Shown: positions 16,749-25,086, counted from the first letter of the stretch. The stretch: DNA of 42,263 nt from Rhodococcus tukisamuensis NBRC 100609 (GCF_001894985.1 NZ_BCXG01000035.1:1-42263), one strand, 5' to 3'. The notes: a model not told the origin generated them from the sequence alone. Translations and numbers: made by a program.

Positions 16749-18298
16749 CGCGCTGCCACCATCGCGCCGTCGGACCAGTTCGCACGCAGTTCGCGTTTGA
16801 GGATCTTGCCGGTGGCGGTCCTGGGCAACTCGTCGACGAACACGACGGCGCGAGGACACTTGAAGTGCGCCAACCGTTCCCGCAGCCAGGAGATCAGCTC
16901 GTCCCCGCCGACCTGCTGACCGGGCTTGCAGACGACGACGGCGGCCACCGCCTCGCCCCAGGTCTCGTCGGGGACGCCGATCACCGCGACCTCCGCCACC
17001 GCCCGGTGCCGGTAGAGCTGCTGCTCGACCTCCGCCGGGTAGACGTTCTCGCCGCCGCTGATCACCATGTCCTTCTTGCGGTCCACGATCGTGTAGTAGC
17101 CGTCCTCGTCACATCGCGCCAGGTCGCCCGAGTGGAACCAGCCGTCCCGCAACGCCTCCCGGGTCGCGTCGGGCTTCTGCCAGTAGCCGGCGAAGATGTT
17201 GGGCCCCCGCATCACCAGCTCCCCGACCTCCCCGACCGGGACGTCGCGGCCGTCGTCGACGATGCGGAAGTCGACGTGCAGCACCGGCCGGCCGATGGAA
17301 CCGGCGTGGGTGACCACGTCGTCGGCGTCGAGCACCGCGGCGATCGGGGAGGTCTCGGTGAGCCCGAACCCCTCGGTGAAGGTGATGCCGCGACCGCGCA
17401 GCGCCTCGATGAGCACCACCGGGCAGGGCGCGCCGCCGGAGATGGTGAACTTCAGCGAACCGAGGTCCCGGTCGCCGATGCTCGCGGCGTTGTCGATCGC
17501 CGCCCACATCGCGGGGACACAGAAGGCGACCGTGCCCCGGTGCTGCTCGACGGCGTCCAGCCAGGCCTCGGGCGCGAAGGACTCGAGGATCACCGACGTG
17601 GCACCGAGGTAGAGCATGGGCAGGGTGAAGATGCCGAGCGCACCGATGTGGAACATCGGGGCCGAAGTGACGTTCACGTCGCGGGGGGTGAGGCCCTCGG
17701 CGATCGAGAAGTTGTGGACGGCGTTCCACAGGAAGTTGCCGTGGGTGAGCATCGCCCCCTTGGGCCGGCCCGTGGTGCCGGACGTGTACATCACCACGCA
17801 CAGGTCGTCGTGGCCGATGTCGTACTCGACGCGGGCGGGGTCGCCGGAGGCCAGCAGCGCGTCGTACGCGGAGCGCTCCCCCGCGACGCGCTGCGCGGCA
17901 GAGCCGATCTCGACGGTCTCCCGCACGTAGGTGCCGTCGGCGGCGTCGTGCACGGTCGCGGTGAGCTGCGCGGAGTGGAAGACGATGCAGGCGCCCGAGT
18001 CCTGCAGGATGTAGCGCATCTCCGGCGCGCTGAGCCGGTAGTTCACCGGGACCGTGACGGCGCCGAGCTTCGCGGCGGCGAAGAGCACCTCGAGCATGTG
18101 CGGGCTGTTGAAGGTGATCAGCGCGACGCGGTCGCCCTTGCGCACACCGCGCTGCCGCATGGCGTCGGCCAGCGCGTTGGTGCGCCGGTCGAGCTCGCCG
18201 AAGGTGAGGGCCGCGCCGGTGTCGGCGTCGACGAGCGCCGTTCGATCCGGCCTGCGCAAGTGGTGGATCGACGGCCAGTTGCCAATTCCATTGTCCAT
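16745..18298 (-). CDS. AMP-forming long-chain-type acyl-CoA synthetase
   Basis: 517 residues, full length and intact. Motifs in order: VVMYTSGTTGRPKGAMLTH (P-loop), SAPMFHIGAL, ISGGAPCP, EGFGLTETSP, MRGPNIFAGYWQKPDATREA, HSGDLARCDEDGYYTIVDRK, DMVISGGENVYPAEVE and the catalytic Lys in ATGKILKREL. The reaction is acid + ATP + CoA to acyl-CoA + AMP + PPi; the substrate is unknown. ATG 18298 is chosen over a TTG 3 nt upstream. It is the first gene of a two-ligase operon. A TACAGT -10 and a 20-bp palindrome shared with the divergent third ligase promoter lie upstream, so it is probably controlled by the neighbouring TetR protein. Confidence 0.93.
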   Translation of the reverse strand: MDNGIGNWPSIHHLRRPDRTALVDADTGAALTFGELDRRTNALADAMRQRGVRKGDRVALITFNSPHMLEVLFAAAKLGAVTVPVNYRLSAPEMRYILQDSGACIVFHSAQLTATVHDAADGTYVRETVEIGSAAQRVAGERSAYDALLASGDPARVEYDIGHDDLCVVMYTSGTTGRPKGAMLTHGNFLWNAVHNFSIAEGLTPRDVNVTSAPMFHIGALGIFTLPMLYLGATSVILESFAPEAWLDAVEQHRGTVAFCVPAMWAAIDNAASIGDRDLGSLKFTISGGAPCPVVLIEALRGRGITFTEGFGLTETSPIAAVLDADDVVTHAGSIGRPVLHVDFRIVDDGRDVPVGEVGELVMRGPNIFAGYWQKPDATREALRDGWFHSGDLARCDEDGYYTIVDRKKDMVISGGENVYPAEVEQQLYRHRAVAEVAVIGVPDETWGEAVAAVVVCKPGQQVGGDELISWLRERLAHFKCPRAVVFVDELPRTATGKILKRELRANWSDGAMVAAR

Positions 18299-18351
18299 CA
18301 AGGCTTCCGATCAGTGTGGTGATGGGCGTCACAGGTGGCGGACGTGCCGCC

Positions 18352-18393
18352 ACTGTAGGCCAACCCCACGGGGCAAGCAAGCATGATTGCTTG
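18352..18393 (-). promoter_or_regulatory. Promoter and operator 1 of the acyl-CoA ligase cluster
   Basis: On the minus strand, TTGCTT (18380-18375), 17 bp and TACAGT (18357-18352) form a promoter. The -35 lies at the edge of a 20-bp inverted repeat (18374-18393), plus-strand CAAGCAAGCATGATTGCTTG. Operator 2 at 19137 agrees at 18 of 20 bases and has the same relation to its promoter. Confidence 0.75.
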
Positions 18394-18474
18394 TTTTGGA
18401 TTCCGGCCACACCCCCGGCAGGCCCGACCCCGGATCGACCTCGGCCAGGCGCTTCGCGCTCGTACGCGGCTGCC

Positions 18475-19107
18475 TCACGCCGGCAGCGACTTGATGCCCC
18501 GCAACTGCACCGCCCACACCGCCGCGATCCTCGCCCGGCGTGCCGAGTCGTCGGCGAGCACGTCGGCCAGGCCGAGGCCGCGCGCGAGGTCGAGCGTCGC
18601 CTGGATCATCCGGTGCGTGTCCGGGTCCGAGTCGTCCGCGCGAAGCAGCCGGACCGCGAGGTCGTGCACGGCGCGGGCAAACTTCCGCTCGAGCGGGAGG
18701 ACGTGCTTCCGGAGTTCCTCGTCGGCGCCGGCGACGGTCCACACCTGCAGCGCAGCCTTGAACAGGGTGCCGGAGTAGTAGTCGAGCAGCAGCCCGACCA
18801 CGTGCTCCTCGCGCCCCTCGTCCTCGACGAACCGTCCCAGCTCCTCGTCGACCTGACGCACCCGCTGGTCGAACATGTAGTCCAGCGCCGCGATGATCAG
18901 GTCCTCGCGCGTCGGGAAGTGGTGCTGCAGCGCGCCGCGACTGGTGCCGGCGGCGTCGGCGATCACGCCGACAGTGGACGCGTTCCAGCCCTTCGTGGCC
19001 AGGCACTGCACCGCGGACTCGAGGATTTTCCGCCGAGTCGACCGGCTCCGCCGCTCCTGCCCGGTGATGCTGTCGTCGCCGGGGAGGCCGTCGTCGGAAT
19101 TCGTCAC
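18475..19107 (-). CDS. TetR-family regulator of the acyl-CoA ligase cluster
   Basis: 210 residues. The DNA-binding domain reads RRKILESAVQCLATKGWNAS, VGVIADAAGTSRGALQHHFP, REDLIIAALDYMFDQRV. The C-terminal domain is helical (EEHVVGLLLDYYSGTLFKAA, DTHRMIQATLDLARGLGLAD) and would bind an effector, plausibly an acyl-CoA given the neighbours. The start is GTG 19107, with TAACAT (19121-19116) 8 nt upstream, a leaderless promoter partly next to operator 2. It lies between two ligase promoters, each with a matching 20-bp palindrome, so it probably represses both ligase units and perhaps itself. Its exact family relatives are unknown to me. Confidence 0.9.
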   Translation of the reverse strand: MTNSDDGLPGDDSITGQERRSRSTRRKILESAVQCLATKGWNASTVGVIADAAGTSRGALQHHFPTREDLIIAALDYMFDQRVRQVDEELGRFVEDEGREEHVVGLLLDYYSGTLFKAALQVWTVAGADEELRKHVLPLERKFARAVHDLAVRLLRADDSDPDTHRMIQATLDLARGLGLADVLADDSARRARIAAVWAVQLRGIKSLPA

Positions 19108-19136
19108 GAAGCCAGATGTTAGCCGACGGACTCAAA

Positions 19137-19178
19137 CAAGCAGGCATGCTTGCTTGCGTGTTTGGGCACTGCTAGCGT
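19137..19178 (+). promoter_or_regulatory. Promoter and operator 2 of the acyl-CoA ligase cluster
   Basis: Operator 19137-19156, CAAGCAGGCATGCTTGCTTG, contains the -35 TTGCTT (19150-19155). A 17-bp spacer and TAGCGT (19173-19178) follow. The operator-to--10 distance of 16 bp is identical to that in operator 1. It also lies just upstream of the divergent tetR -10. Confidence 0.78.
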
Positions 19179-19219
19179 CGCCCGGAACGTCAGTGTGACG
19201 GCCACCACAGAGGAGTGCC

Positions 19220-20827
19220 ATGCAGCCCGATCTCGCCGGAATCCCGCCCGTGCACGTCAATCTCGCCACCCGGGCGGTGGTCGGCGACGCCCTCACCCGC
19301 ACCGCGCAGATGTTCGGGGCACGCACGGCCGTCGTCGACGGCGGACGCGAGGTGACGTACCGAGAGCTCGACGAGACGTCCAACGCTCTGGCGCACGCAC
19401 TGCTCGACACCGGCCTCACGCGCCAGCAGCCGGTCGCGATGTTGATGCGCAACACCTGGCAGTTCGTCGCCACCTACTTCGCCTGCGCCAAGTCGGCGCT
19501 GGTCGCGATGCCGGTGAACATCGCCCTGTCGCCCGACGACATCGCCTGGATCCTGCGGGACGCAGGCGTCACGACAATCGTTGCCGACGCCGCCGCGCTG
19601 CCCCTGCTCGAGACGTTCCTGGCGGGCGAGCACCCCGAGCTGACCGTCGTCGCCGTGGGCGAGAGCGCCCCCGGCACCGTCGGCGACCTGGACGTGATCG
19701 ACTGGGACGAGTTCGCCGCGCGCGGCTCCCGGACCGCCGTCGAGGTGATCGTCGAGGACCGCGACACCGTCCAGTGCCTCTACACCTCGGGCACCACCTC
19801 CCGCCCCAAAGGCGTTCTCGTCAGCCATGTCTCGGTACTGGTCGGCGGCATGACCAACGCCCTGCAGATCGGGCACAGCTGGGGCGCCGACCCCTCCACG
19901 CTGGTCAACGTCCTGCCGCTCTTCCACACCACCGCCCTGAACACCCTCGTCCTGCCGGTGCTCTTCACCGGCGGCGCGGTGGTTTTGCACGCACAGTTCG
20001 ACCCCGCCGCGATCCTCGCGGACATCGAGCATCACTCGGCGACGCATCTGATGCTGCTGCCGATCATGTACCGAGCGCTCATCGCCGCCCGCGGCGAGAT
20101 CGGCGCCGGTCTGCCGTCGGTGCGGCGCGCCGTCTACGCGATGGCGCCGATGCCGGCCGAACTCCTCGACCAGGTGGACGAACTGTTCCCGAATGCCTCG
20201 GTGATCCTGGGCTCCGGGCAGACGGAGGTGGTGCCCGCGACCGTCCTGCAGTGGGAAGAGCATCGTCACACCAAGGCCAACTCCTGGGGTCCGGCGACCC
20301 CGACGGTCCGGATCGGCATCATGGACTCGGAGGGATCGCTCGTCCCCGACGGCGACACCGGCGAGATCGTCTACCGCGGACCGCACGTGGCGAGCGGCTA
20401 CTGGAACAACCCCGACGCCAACCGGGCGGCCTTCGCCCACGGCTGGTTCCACAGCGGCGACATCGGGCACCTCGACGACGAGCAGGTGGTCTGGTTCACC
20501 GACCGGCTCAAGGACATCATCAAGTCGGGCGGTGAGAACGTCTCCTCCGTCGACGTCGAGCGGGTGGTCACCTCCGCACCCGGCGTGGCCGAGTGCTCGA
20601 TCGTCGGTGTGCCCGACCAACGCTGGGGCGAGGCGGTGTGCGCCGTGGTCGTGGCGAACGACCCCGCGGCCGTCGACGACGAGTTCGCCGCACGGGTGAT
20701 CGCGCACGCCAAGTCGAACCTCGCCGGGTTCCAGGTACCCAAACGCGTCGTGGTCGTGGACTCGTTGCCCAAGACCGCGACCGGCAAGACCCGCAAGCAC
20801 GCGCTGCGCGCCCAGCTCGCCAACTGA
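19220..20827 (+). CDS. AMP-forming acyl-CoA ligase (third of the cluster)
   Basis: 535 residues, intact. Motifs: QCLYTSGTTSRPKGVLVSH (P-loop, with Ser where most have Gly), VLPLFHTTALN, ILGSGQTEVVP at the usual YGxTE position (an unusual variant), GPHVASGYWNNPDANRAAFA, HSGDIGHLDDEQVVWFTDRL, DIIKSGGENVSSVDVE and ATGKTRKHAL with the catalytic Lys. It should form an acyl- or aryl-CoA; the variant motifs suggest a substrate different from the two minus-strand ligases. ATG 19220 follows GAGGAG. It is the first gene of a plus-strand pair with the AhpD-like gene, under operator 2. Confidence 0.92.
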   Translation: MQPDLAGIPPVHVNLATRAVVGDALTRTAQMFGARTAVVDGGREVTYRELDETSNALAHALLDTGLTRQQPVAMLMRNTWQFVATYFACAKSALVAMPVNIALSPDDIAWILRDAGVTTIVADAAALPLLETFLAGEHPELTVVAVGESAPGTVGDLDVIDWDEFAARGSRTAVEVIVEDRDTVQCLYTSGTTSRPKGVLVSHVSVLVGGMTNALQIGHSWGADPSTLVNVLPLFHTTALNTLVLPVLFTGGAVVLHAQFDPAAILADIEHHSATHLMLLPIMYRALIAARGEIGAGLPSVRRAVYAMAPMPAELLDQVDELFPNASVILGSGQTEVVPATVLQWEEHRHTKANSWGPATPTVRIGIMDSEGSLVPDGDTGEIVYRGPHVASGYWNNPDANRAAFAHGWFHSGDIGHLDDEQVVWFTDRLKDIIKSGGENVSSVDVERVVTSAPGVAECSIVGVPDQRWGEAVCAVVVANDPAAVDDEFAARVIAHAKSNLAGFQVPKRVVVVDSLPKTATGKTRKHALRAQLAN

Positions 20828-20858
20828 ACCCGGCACCCCCGAAAGGTCCCACGGCCCC

Positions 20859-21446
20859 ATGGAATCCACCGATCGCCAGTTCTTCCCCGTCCCCGAGATC
20901 GCGGACCTGCCGGGCGGCATGCAGTCGCTCTTCGCGAAGGCGGAGGCCGAACTCGGTTTCGTGCCCAACGTCTTTCGTGCATACGCGCACCGGCCCGAAC
21001 GCTTCTCCAGTTGGTTCTCGCACTACCGACAACTAAACGAGCCGACCGAGACGCTGAGCCTGGCGGACCGGGAGATGATCGCGGTGGTCGTGTCCAACAT
21101 CAACGGCTGCACGTACTGCCTGGTCTCCCACACCCACGCGCTGCGCGTCGAGCTCGGCGACGTCGTGAAGGCCGATCAAATCACGTTCAACTGGCGCCAC
21201 GCCGGACTGGACGATCGCCAGCGCGCCATCTGCGGGTACGTCGAGAAGCTCACCAAGGACCCGGCGACCGTCGAGCGCTGCGACCTCGAGGCCCTCTCGG
21301 CCGCCGGGCTGACCGATCAGGACATCTGGGACGTCGTCGAACTCGCGTCGATGTACGCGTTCACCAACCGGATGTCCCTGGCGATGGGCCACACGCCCAA
21401 TGCCGAGTACCACCACCACGACCGGGCGGTCGACACGTCCAACTGA
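20859..21446 (+). CDS. AhpD/carboxymuconolactone decarboxylase-family protein (peroxidase-related)
   Basis: 195 residues. The CMD core has the redox motif C84-x2-C87-x3-H91 (NGCTYCLVSHTHALR), preceded by LSLADREMIAVVVSNI and followed by DDRQRAICGYVEKLTKDPAT and LTDQDIWDVVELASMYAFTN. This matches the peroxidase-related AhpD-like subgroup. Such proteins can reduce peroxides with a thiol partner, but many have unknown substrates. It begins 31 bp after the ligase stop, so it is likely co-transcribed; a role in handling oxidative by-products of the pathway is a guess. A large hairpin follows. Confidence 0.87.
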   Translation: MESTDRQFFPVPEIADLPGGMQSLFAKAEAELGFVPNVFRAYAHRPERFSSWFSHYRQLNEPTETLSLADREMIAVVVSNINGCTYCLVSHTHALRVELGDVVKADQITFNWRHAGLDDRQRAICGYVEKLTKDPATVERCDLEALSAAGLTDQDIWDVVELASMYAFTNRMSLAMGHTPNAEYHHHDRAVDTSN

Positions 21447-21454
21447 GCGGTCGA

Positions 21455-21516
21455 GCCTGCGGCTCGTGCGCACTTTTTGCCCCCAGGGCAACCAAAAGCA
21501 CTCACGAGCCGCAGGC
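21455..21516. terminator. Terminator-like long hairpin
   Basis: 14-bp perfect arms (GCCTGCGGCTCGTG, 21455-21468; complement at 21503-21516). Inside lie weaker pairs CTTTT/AAAAG and TGCC/GGCA. It comes 9 bp after the AhpD-like stop and before the HNH promoter. Confidence 0.75.
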
Positions 21517-21537
21517 CGTTCAGCAGGCGAAACATCA

Positions 21538-21566
21538 TTGTCATCGAATGTGCGTGCGAGTAGAAT
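21538..21566 (+). promoter_or_regulatory. Promoter of the HNH gene (leaderless)
   Basis: TTGTCA (21538-21543), a 17-bp spacer and TAGAAT (21561-21566). The ATG at 21574 is 7 nt after the -10, and no ribosome site is present. Confidence 0.65.
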
Positions 21567-21573
21567 TTGGTGT

Positions 21574-23010
21574 ATGAAACTCGACGCCAGGCTCACCGAC
21601 CCCGCCCGGGTCGAGGCATGGCGACTCGACGAAACCGAGATTCTGGCGGCGGTGCCCGAGCTGGTTCAGGACATGCGCAGACGCGACGCCCTCCTCGTCC
21701 GACTCGTCCACGAGGCCGACCAAAGGTGCCTGCCCGAACACGCCGGCGCCGCCGACACCACCGCCTGGCTCGCCGGCGCCACCCGGATGCACCGTGCCCG
21801 CGCCGCCCAGATCGTCCGCCTCGCCCGCGAGCTCCCCCTGCACCCGCATGTGGCCGACGTGCTGGACGAGGGACGGATCGAACTCGGGCACGTGCAGGTG
21901 ATCGTCAACTTCCTCGATCGCCTCGCGAAGCTCACCAAGGACTTTCAGGTCGAACCCGCGGAAACGGACTGGGAACACCCCGACCCCAACAGCGGCCGGG
22001 CCGACGACTGCGAGGCCTACCTGCTCATCGCCGCCCAGGTCGACGACCCCACACAACTCCGCAACAGGGCCCGCGAACTGGAGATCATCTTCGAACGCGA
22101 CAGCGACCTGCCGTCCGACGCAGAGAACCCCGAACTCAACGAGTTCCACGCCAGCGCCACCCTGGGCGGTCGGGTGCTCGTGAAGGGCAGTTTTGACGCC
22201 GAGACCGGCGAAGCCCTTCAGACCGCCCTCTCGGGACTGTCCAAGCCGCACCCGAGCACCGACGAGGATGGCCACCCGATCCGCGACCCCCGCACCGCCG
22301 CCAAGCGCCGCGCCGACGCGTTGGAGCAGATCATCCGCGGCCACCTCGACAACGCACGCGGACCGATGGAAGGCGGCGAACGACCCCACGTCACCGTGAC
22401 CATCGACGTCGACGCACTGAAGGACGCGGTCGCCGCAACGGCGCCGACACCCGCGACCGGGGCCTGGTCCGGGAACGACTGGGACTACCACTCCGACAAC
22501 GCAACCGGCCCAGTCGGCGGCGAACGCCGCGACGGCTGTTCAGACGTCCGGCCCCCTCGGCACTACCGCCGACGCCGCCACGCCACCATGCCCTGGGCCG
22601 GCCCAGTCTCCGCGGCCGTCGCCGCCCGCATCTCCTGCGACGCCCAGGTCACCCCGATCTTCGTCGACCGAGAAGGAAACCCACTCGACGTCGGCCGCAC
22701 CACCCGCATCATCTCCCCGAAACTACGGAAAGCGCTGGTCGCGAGGGACTGCGGCTGCGCCTTCCCCGGCTGCGGCCGACCCGCCGCCTGGACCGACGCC
22801 CACCATATTTGGCATTGGTCCAAGGGCGGCCCGACCGCACTGTCCAACCTGGTACTCCTCTGCAAGAAGCACCACACGATCATCCACAGGAACCACTGGG
22901 CCGTGCAGATCGAATCAGACGGCCACCCGTGGTTCACCCCACCCGCCTGGGTAGACCCCTTACGAAGACCGAGGCCGGCCCACAACCGGCGCGCAATCCA
23001 CGGAGCCTGA
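21574..23010 (+). CDS. DUF222/13E12-type HNH endonuclease-like protein
   Basis: 478 residues. The N-terminal DUF222 (13E12) region includes MRRRDALLVRLVHEADQRCL, DTTAWLAGATRMHRARAAQI and HPHVADVLDEGRIELGHVQV. The C-terminal HNH nuclease module is DCGCAFPGCGRPAAWTDAHH, IWHWSKGGPTALSNLVLLCK and KHHTIIH, with zinc cysteines and the HH...N...H core in place. The family occurs in many copies in mycolata and corresponds to the REP13E12 elements of M. tuberculosis; its biological role is not settled. The ATG at 21574 is leaderless. The protein looks intact. A hairpin at 23064-23106 follows. Confidence 0.93.
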   Translation: MKLDARLTDPARVEAWRLDETEILAAVPELVQDMRRRDALLVRLVHEADQRCLPEHAGAADTTAWLAGATRMHRARAAQIVRLARELPLHPHVADVLDEGRIELGHVQVIVNFLDRLAKLTKDFQVEPAETDWEHPDPNSGRADDCEAYLLIAAQVDDPTQLRNRARELEIIFERDSDLPSDAENPELNEFHASATLGGRVLVKGSFDAETGEALQTALSGLSKPHPSTDEDGHPIRDPRTAAKRRADALEQIIRGHLDNARGPMEGGERPHVTVTIDVDALKDAVAATAPTPATGAWSGNDWDYHSDNATGPVGGERRDGCSDVRPPRHYRRRRHATMPWAGPVSAAVAARISCDAQVTPIFVDREGNPLDVGRTTRIISPKLRKALVARDCGCAFPGCGRPAAWTDAHHIWHWSKGGPTALSNLVLLCKKHHTIIHRNHWAVQIESDGHPWFTPPAWVDPLRRPRPAHNRRAIHGA

Positions 23011-23063
23011 CCCGCAGGCACAGACCCGGTACGTCACCAAGCGATGACCTGCACCACCACAAC

Positions 23064-23106
23064 CGGACCGGTTGCGGCCGAGACACACTCGTCCGCAACC
23101 GGTCCG
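23064..23106. terminator. Inverted repeat downstream of the HNH gene
   Basis: 14-bp perfect arms (CGGACCGGTTGCGG at 23064-23077, complement at 23093-23106) with a 15-nt loop. It lies 53 bp after the HNH stop and before the zinc-finger gene. A terminator is the simplest reading. Confidence 0.65.
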
Positions 23107-23227
23107 CGCCGCATCAAGGGTGGATCCGGTCAGCTCCACGGCATGCCCCACCGGCCGACCACCTGTCGGCCGACCACACTGCCGCCACGCCCGCCAGCGG
23201 TTGTGCCCAAAGCCAACAGGGCGTTTC

Positions 23228-23584
23228 ATGTCAGGGGTGAGCGAATCCACCGGGATCGACCCCACCGCCGCACCCAGCGGCACCGGCTGCGCCGAGTGCC
23301 TCGATCTTGACGGCTGGTGGTTCCACCTTCGCCGCTGCGCCCAGTGCGGCCACATAGGCTGCTGTGACAGCTCCCCCGGCCGGCACGCCACCCGGCACGC
23401 CGAGGCCACCGGGCATCCGTTGATCACCAGCTTCGAACCCGACGAGGACTGGTACTACGACTACCGGGACCAGCAGATGTACGAGGGTCCCGCGCTGGCG
23501 CCGCCGCGACACCACCCGCTGGACCAGCCCACACCCGGACCAGCTGGGCGGGTGCCTCCCGACTGGACCGAACAACTCCACTGA
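23228..23584 (+). CDS. UBP-type zinc-finger domain protein
   Basis: 118 residues, almost all of it one ZnF-UBP domain: GCAECLDLDGWWFHLRRC, AQCGHIGCCDSSPGRHATRH, TGHPLITSFEPDEDWYYDY. The zinc ligands C-x2-C, C-x2-C, CC and the His pairs are all present. In eukaryotes this domain binds the ubiquitin C-terminal tail; bacterial single-domain versions are common in actinobacteria, and their ligand is unknown. A proline-rich tail follows. The ATG at 23228 is chosen (AGGGCG upstream); GTG 23237 is an alternative. It stands alone between the 13E12-type gene and the lipase. Confidence 0.85.
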   Translation: MSGVSESTGIDPTAAPSGTGCAECLDLDGWWFHLRRCAQCGHIGCCDSSPGRHATRHAEATGHPLITSFEPDEDWYYDYRDQQMYEGPALAPPRHHPLDQPTPGPAGRVPPDWTEQLH

Positions 23585-23801
23585 CCGACCCCGGCATCCC
23601 CCGGCACACGGACGGCGCCTGAACCACGCGATGCCGCTCGGCAGTCGCCCGATCCCGACCGCGGCACCGCCTGAGCGGGCGCCCGTGAACACGGAAATCC
23701 CGCCGGACCGCCACACTGATTCACGTCGTGACCTCTCGTTCTTCCCCGCATGGAGTCCAGTGCGTCCACACTGAGGTAACGACATCAGCCGAAGGGGCAG
23801 G

Positions 23802-24977
23802 ATGACGCCAACTCAGGGTCGCCGACATCGCCCGAGGCTTCGCCCGAGGAGTCGCGTCGCGATCGCGATCGCCGTCGCGCTCACCGCGGGCCTGCTCGCC
23901 GTCCCCGCTCAGGCGCGGCCCGCCCCACCGCCCGCCGCGGTCCAGGACGGACCCGGCAGCGTGGTCACCACCACCCCACTGTCCGGGGACGCGGTGCCGG
24001 GCGGCGTCGCTCACGCGTCGGTGCTGAAGTACCGGACCACCGGCCCGCAGAACGCGCCGGCGCTGAGCACCGGCGCTGTGTTCGTGCCGCCCGGAAACCC
24101 GCCGCCCGGCGGGTGGCCGGTGATCTCGTGGGCGCACGGGACGGTCGGGATCGCCGACGCCTGCGCCCCGACCGTGTCCGGGAAGATGGTCGGCCCGTAC
24201 CTGCAACGGTGGCTGGCCCAGGGGTATGCCCTGGTGGCAACGGATTACGTGGGACTCGGCACTCCGGGCGTGCATCCCTACCTGGACGGCCCGTCGGAGG
24301 CGCACAGCGTGATCGACATGGTACGGGCGGCCCGCGCCGTGACGCCGTCGCTGTCGGATCGGTGGGTGGCGCTCGGCCAGTCGCAGGGCGGGCAGGCCGC
24401 CATGGTCACGGCGTCGATCGCGACCACCTACGCCCCGGAGCTGGACTACCGCGGCGTCGTCGCGACCGGCGTCCCGGCAAACCTGGACCGGCTCGCGCCA
24501 CTGGTCGGACCGGGATTTCCGGAACTTCCGCTAGAGGGAACCACGGTGTTCATCGCGTATGTCCTCGCCGGTCTGCGTGCGGCGCAACCGAACCTGGGGC
24601 TCGACAGCTACCTGAGTCCGGTCGGCCTCCGGGTCCTCGATCAGGTGCAGTCGCTGTGCTACGCGGACGCCGCTCCCCTGCTCGCGGGCATCTCGATCGG
24701 CGACCTGATGGCCCGCCAGTTGGACGATCCCGTGGTGCTCGACGCGGTGCGCCAGTCGCTGCACGTGCCCGCGTCCGGCTACGACCGGCCGGTGTTCCTG
24801 GGGCAGGGCCTGCTCGACACGATGGTGCCCGCACCGTTCGCGCTGACCCTCGCCGCGGAGATGGCCGTCAACCGTCAGGACATGGTGTTCCGGACGTATC
24901 CGGCGGGCCACATCGAGACCATGCTGGCGGCGCAACCGGAGGCGATGAACTTCGTGCGCGGACTGTTCGGCGGCTGA
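23802..24977 (+). CDS. Secreted lipase of the LIP family (Rv1592c-like)
   Basis: 391 residues. A basic N-terminus, a hydrophobic VAIAIAVALTAGLLAVP core and PAQA mark a signal peptide ending near residue 38. The catalytic triad is visible: Ser194 in GQSQGGQ, Asp339 in QGLLDTMVP and His370 in PAGHIET. ISWAHGTVGIADACAP and ATDYVGLGTPGVHPY are typical of secretory lipases of this family. It probably acts on ester lipids in the envelope or outside. In M. tuberculosis a similar secreted lipase (Rv1592c) lies near nadA/bioB, so this gene may be its displaced ortholog. ATG 23802 follows AAGGGGCAGG. A perfect palindrome sits on its stop codon. Confidence 0.88.
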   Translation: MTPTQGRRHRPRLRPRSRVAIAIAVALTAGLLAVPAQARPAPPPAAVQDGPGSVVTTTPLSGDAVPGGVAHASVLKYRTTGPQNAPALSTGAVFVPPGNPPPGGWPVISWAHGTVGIADACAPTVSGKMVGPYLQRWLAQGYALVATDYVGLGTPGVHPYLDGPSEAHSVIDMVRAARAVTPSLSDRWVALGQSQGGQAAMVTASIATTYAPELDYRGVVATGVPANLDRLAPLVGPGFPELPLEGTTVFIAYVLAGLRAAQPNLGLDSYLSPVGLRVLDQVQSLCYADAAPLLAGISIGDLMARQLDDPVVLDAVRQSLHVPASGYDRPVFLGQGLLDTMVPAPFALTLAAEMAVNRQDMVFRTYPAGHIETMLAAQPEAMNFVRGLFGG

Positions 24978-24999
24978 CCGTGGCGCGCGCGCCACGGTC
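24976..24999. terminator. 24-bp perfect palindrome at the lipase stop codon
   Basis: Two 12-bp arms with no loop (left arm GACCGTGGCGCG) begin inside the TGA stop at 24975-24977. The site lies between two convergent genes, and termination in both directions is the likely role. It is also self-complementary enough to be a protein site. Confidence 0.6.
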
Positions 25000-25086
25000 G
25001 TCGACGTCGCATCGCTACCACCCTCCCCGTTCCGTCGAGTCTGTCACGCGGTCGCGGCCGAACCAGGAGACCGGCGACCCGGCCGC

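Noticed and set aside
16865-18322. Plus-strand frame opposite the second ligase
   Set aside because: Composition is Arg/Val/Gly/Asp repeats with no motifs; the minus strand carries an intact ligase with all core motifs.
18374-19156. KstR or KstR2 (cholesterol regulon) operators at the ligase promoters
   Set aside because: The palindromes contain CAAG and CTTG halves, but the spacing differs from the short KstR2-type motif, and there are no sterol-degradation genes nearby.
21400-21573. Upstream extension of the HNH gene
   Set aside because: It would overlap the AhpD-like gene and the long hairpin; the leaderless ATG at 21574 has a well-placed promoter.
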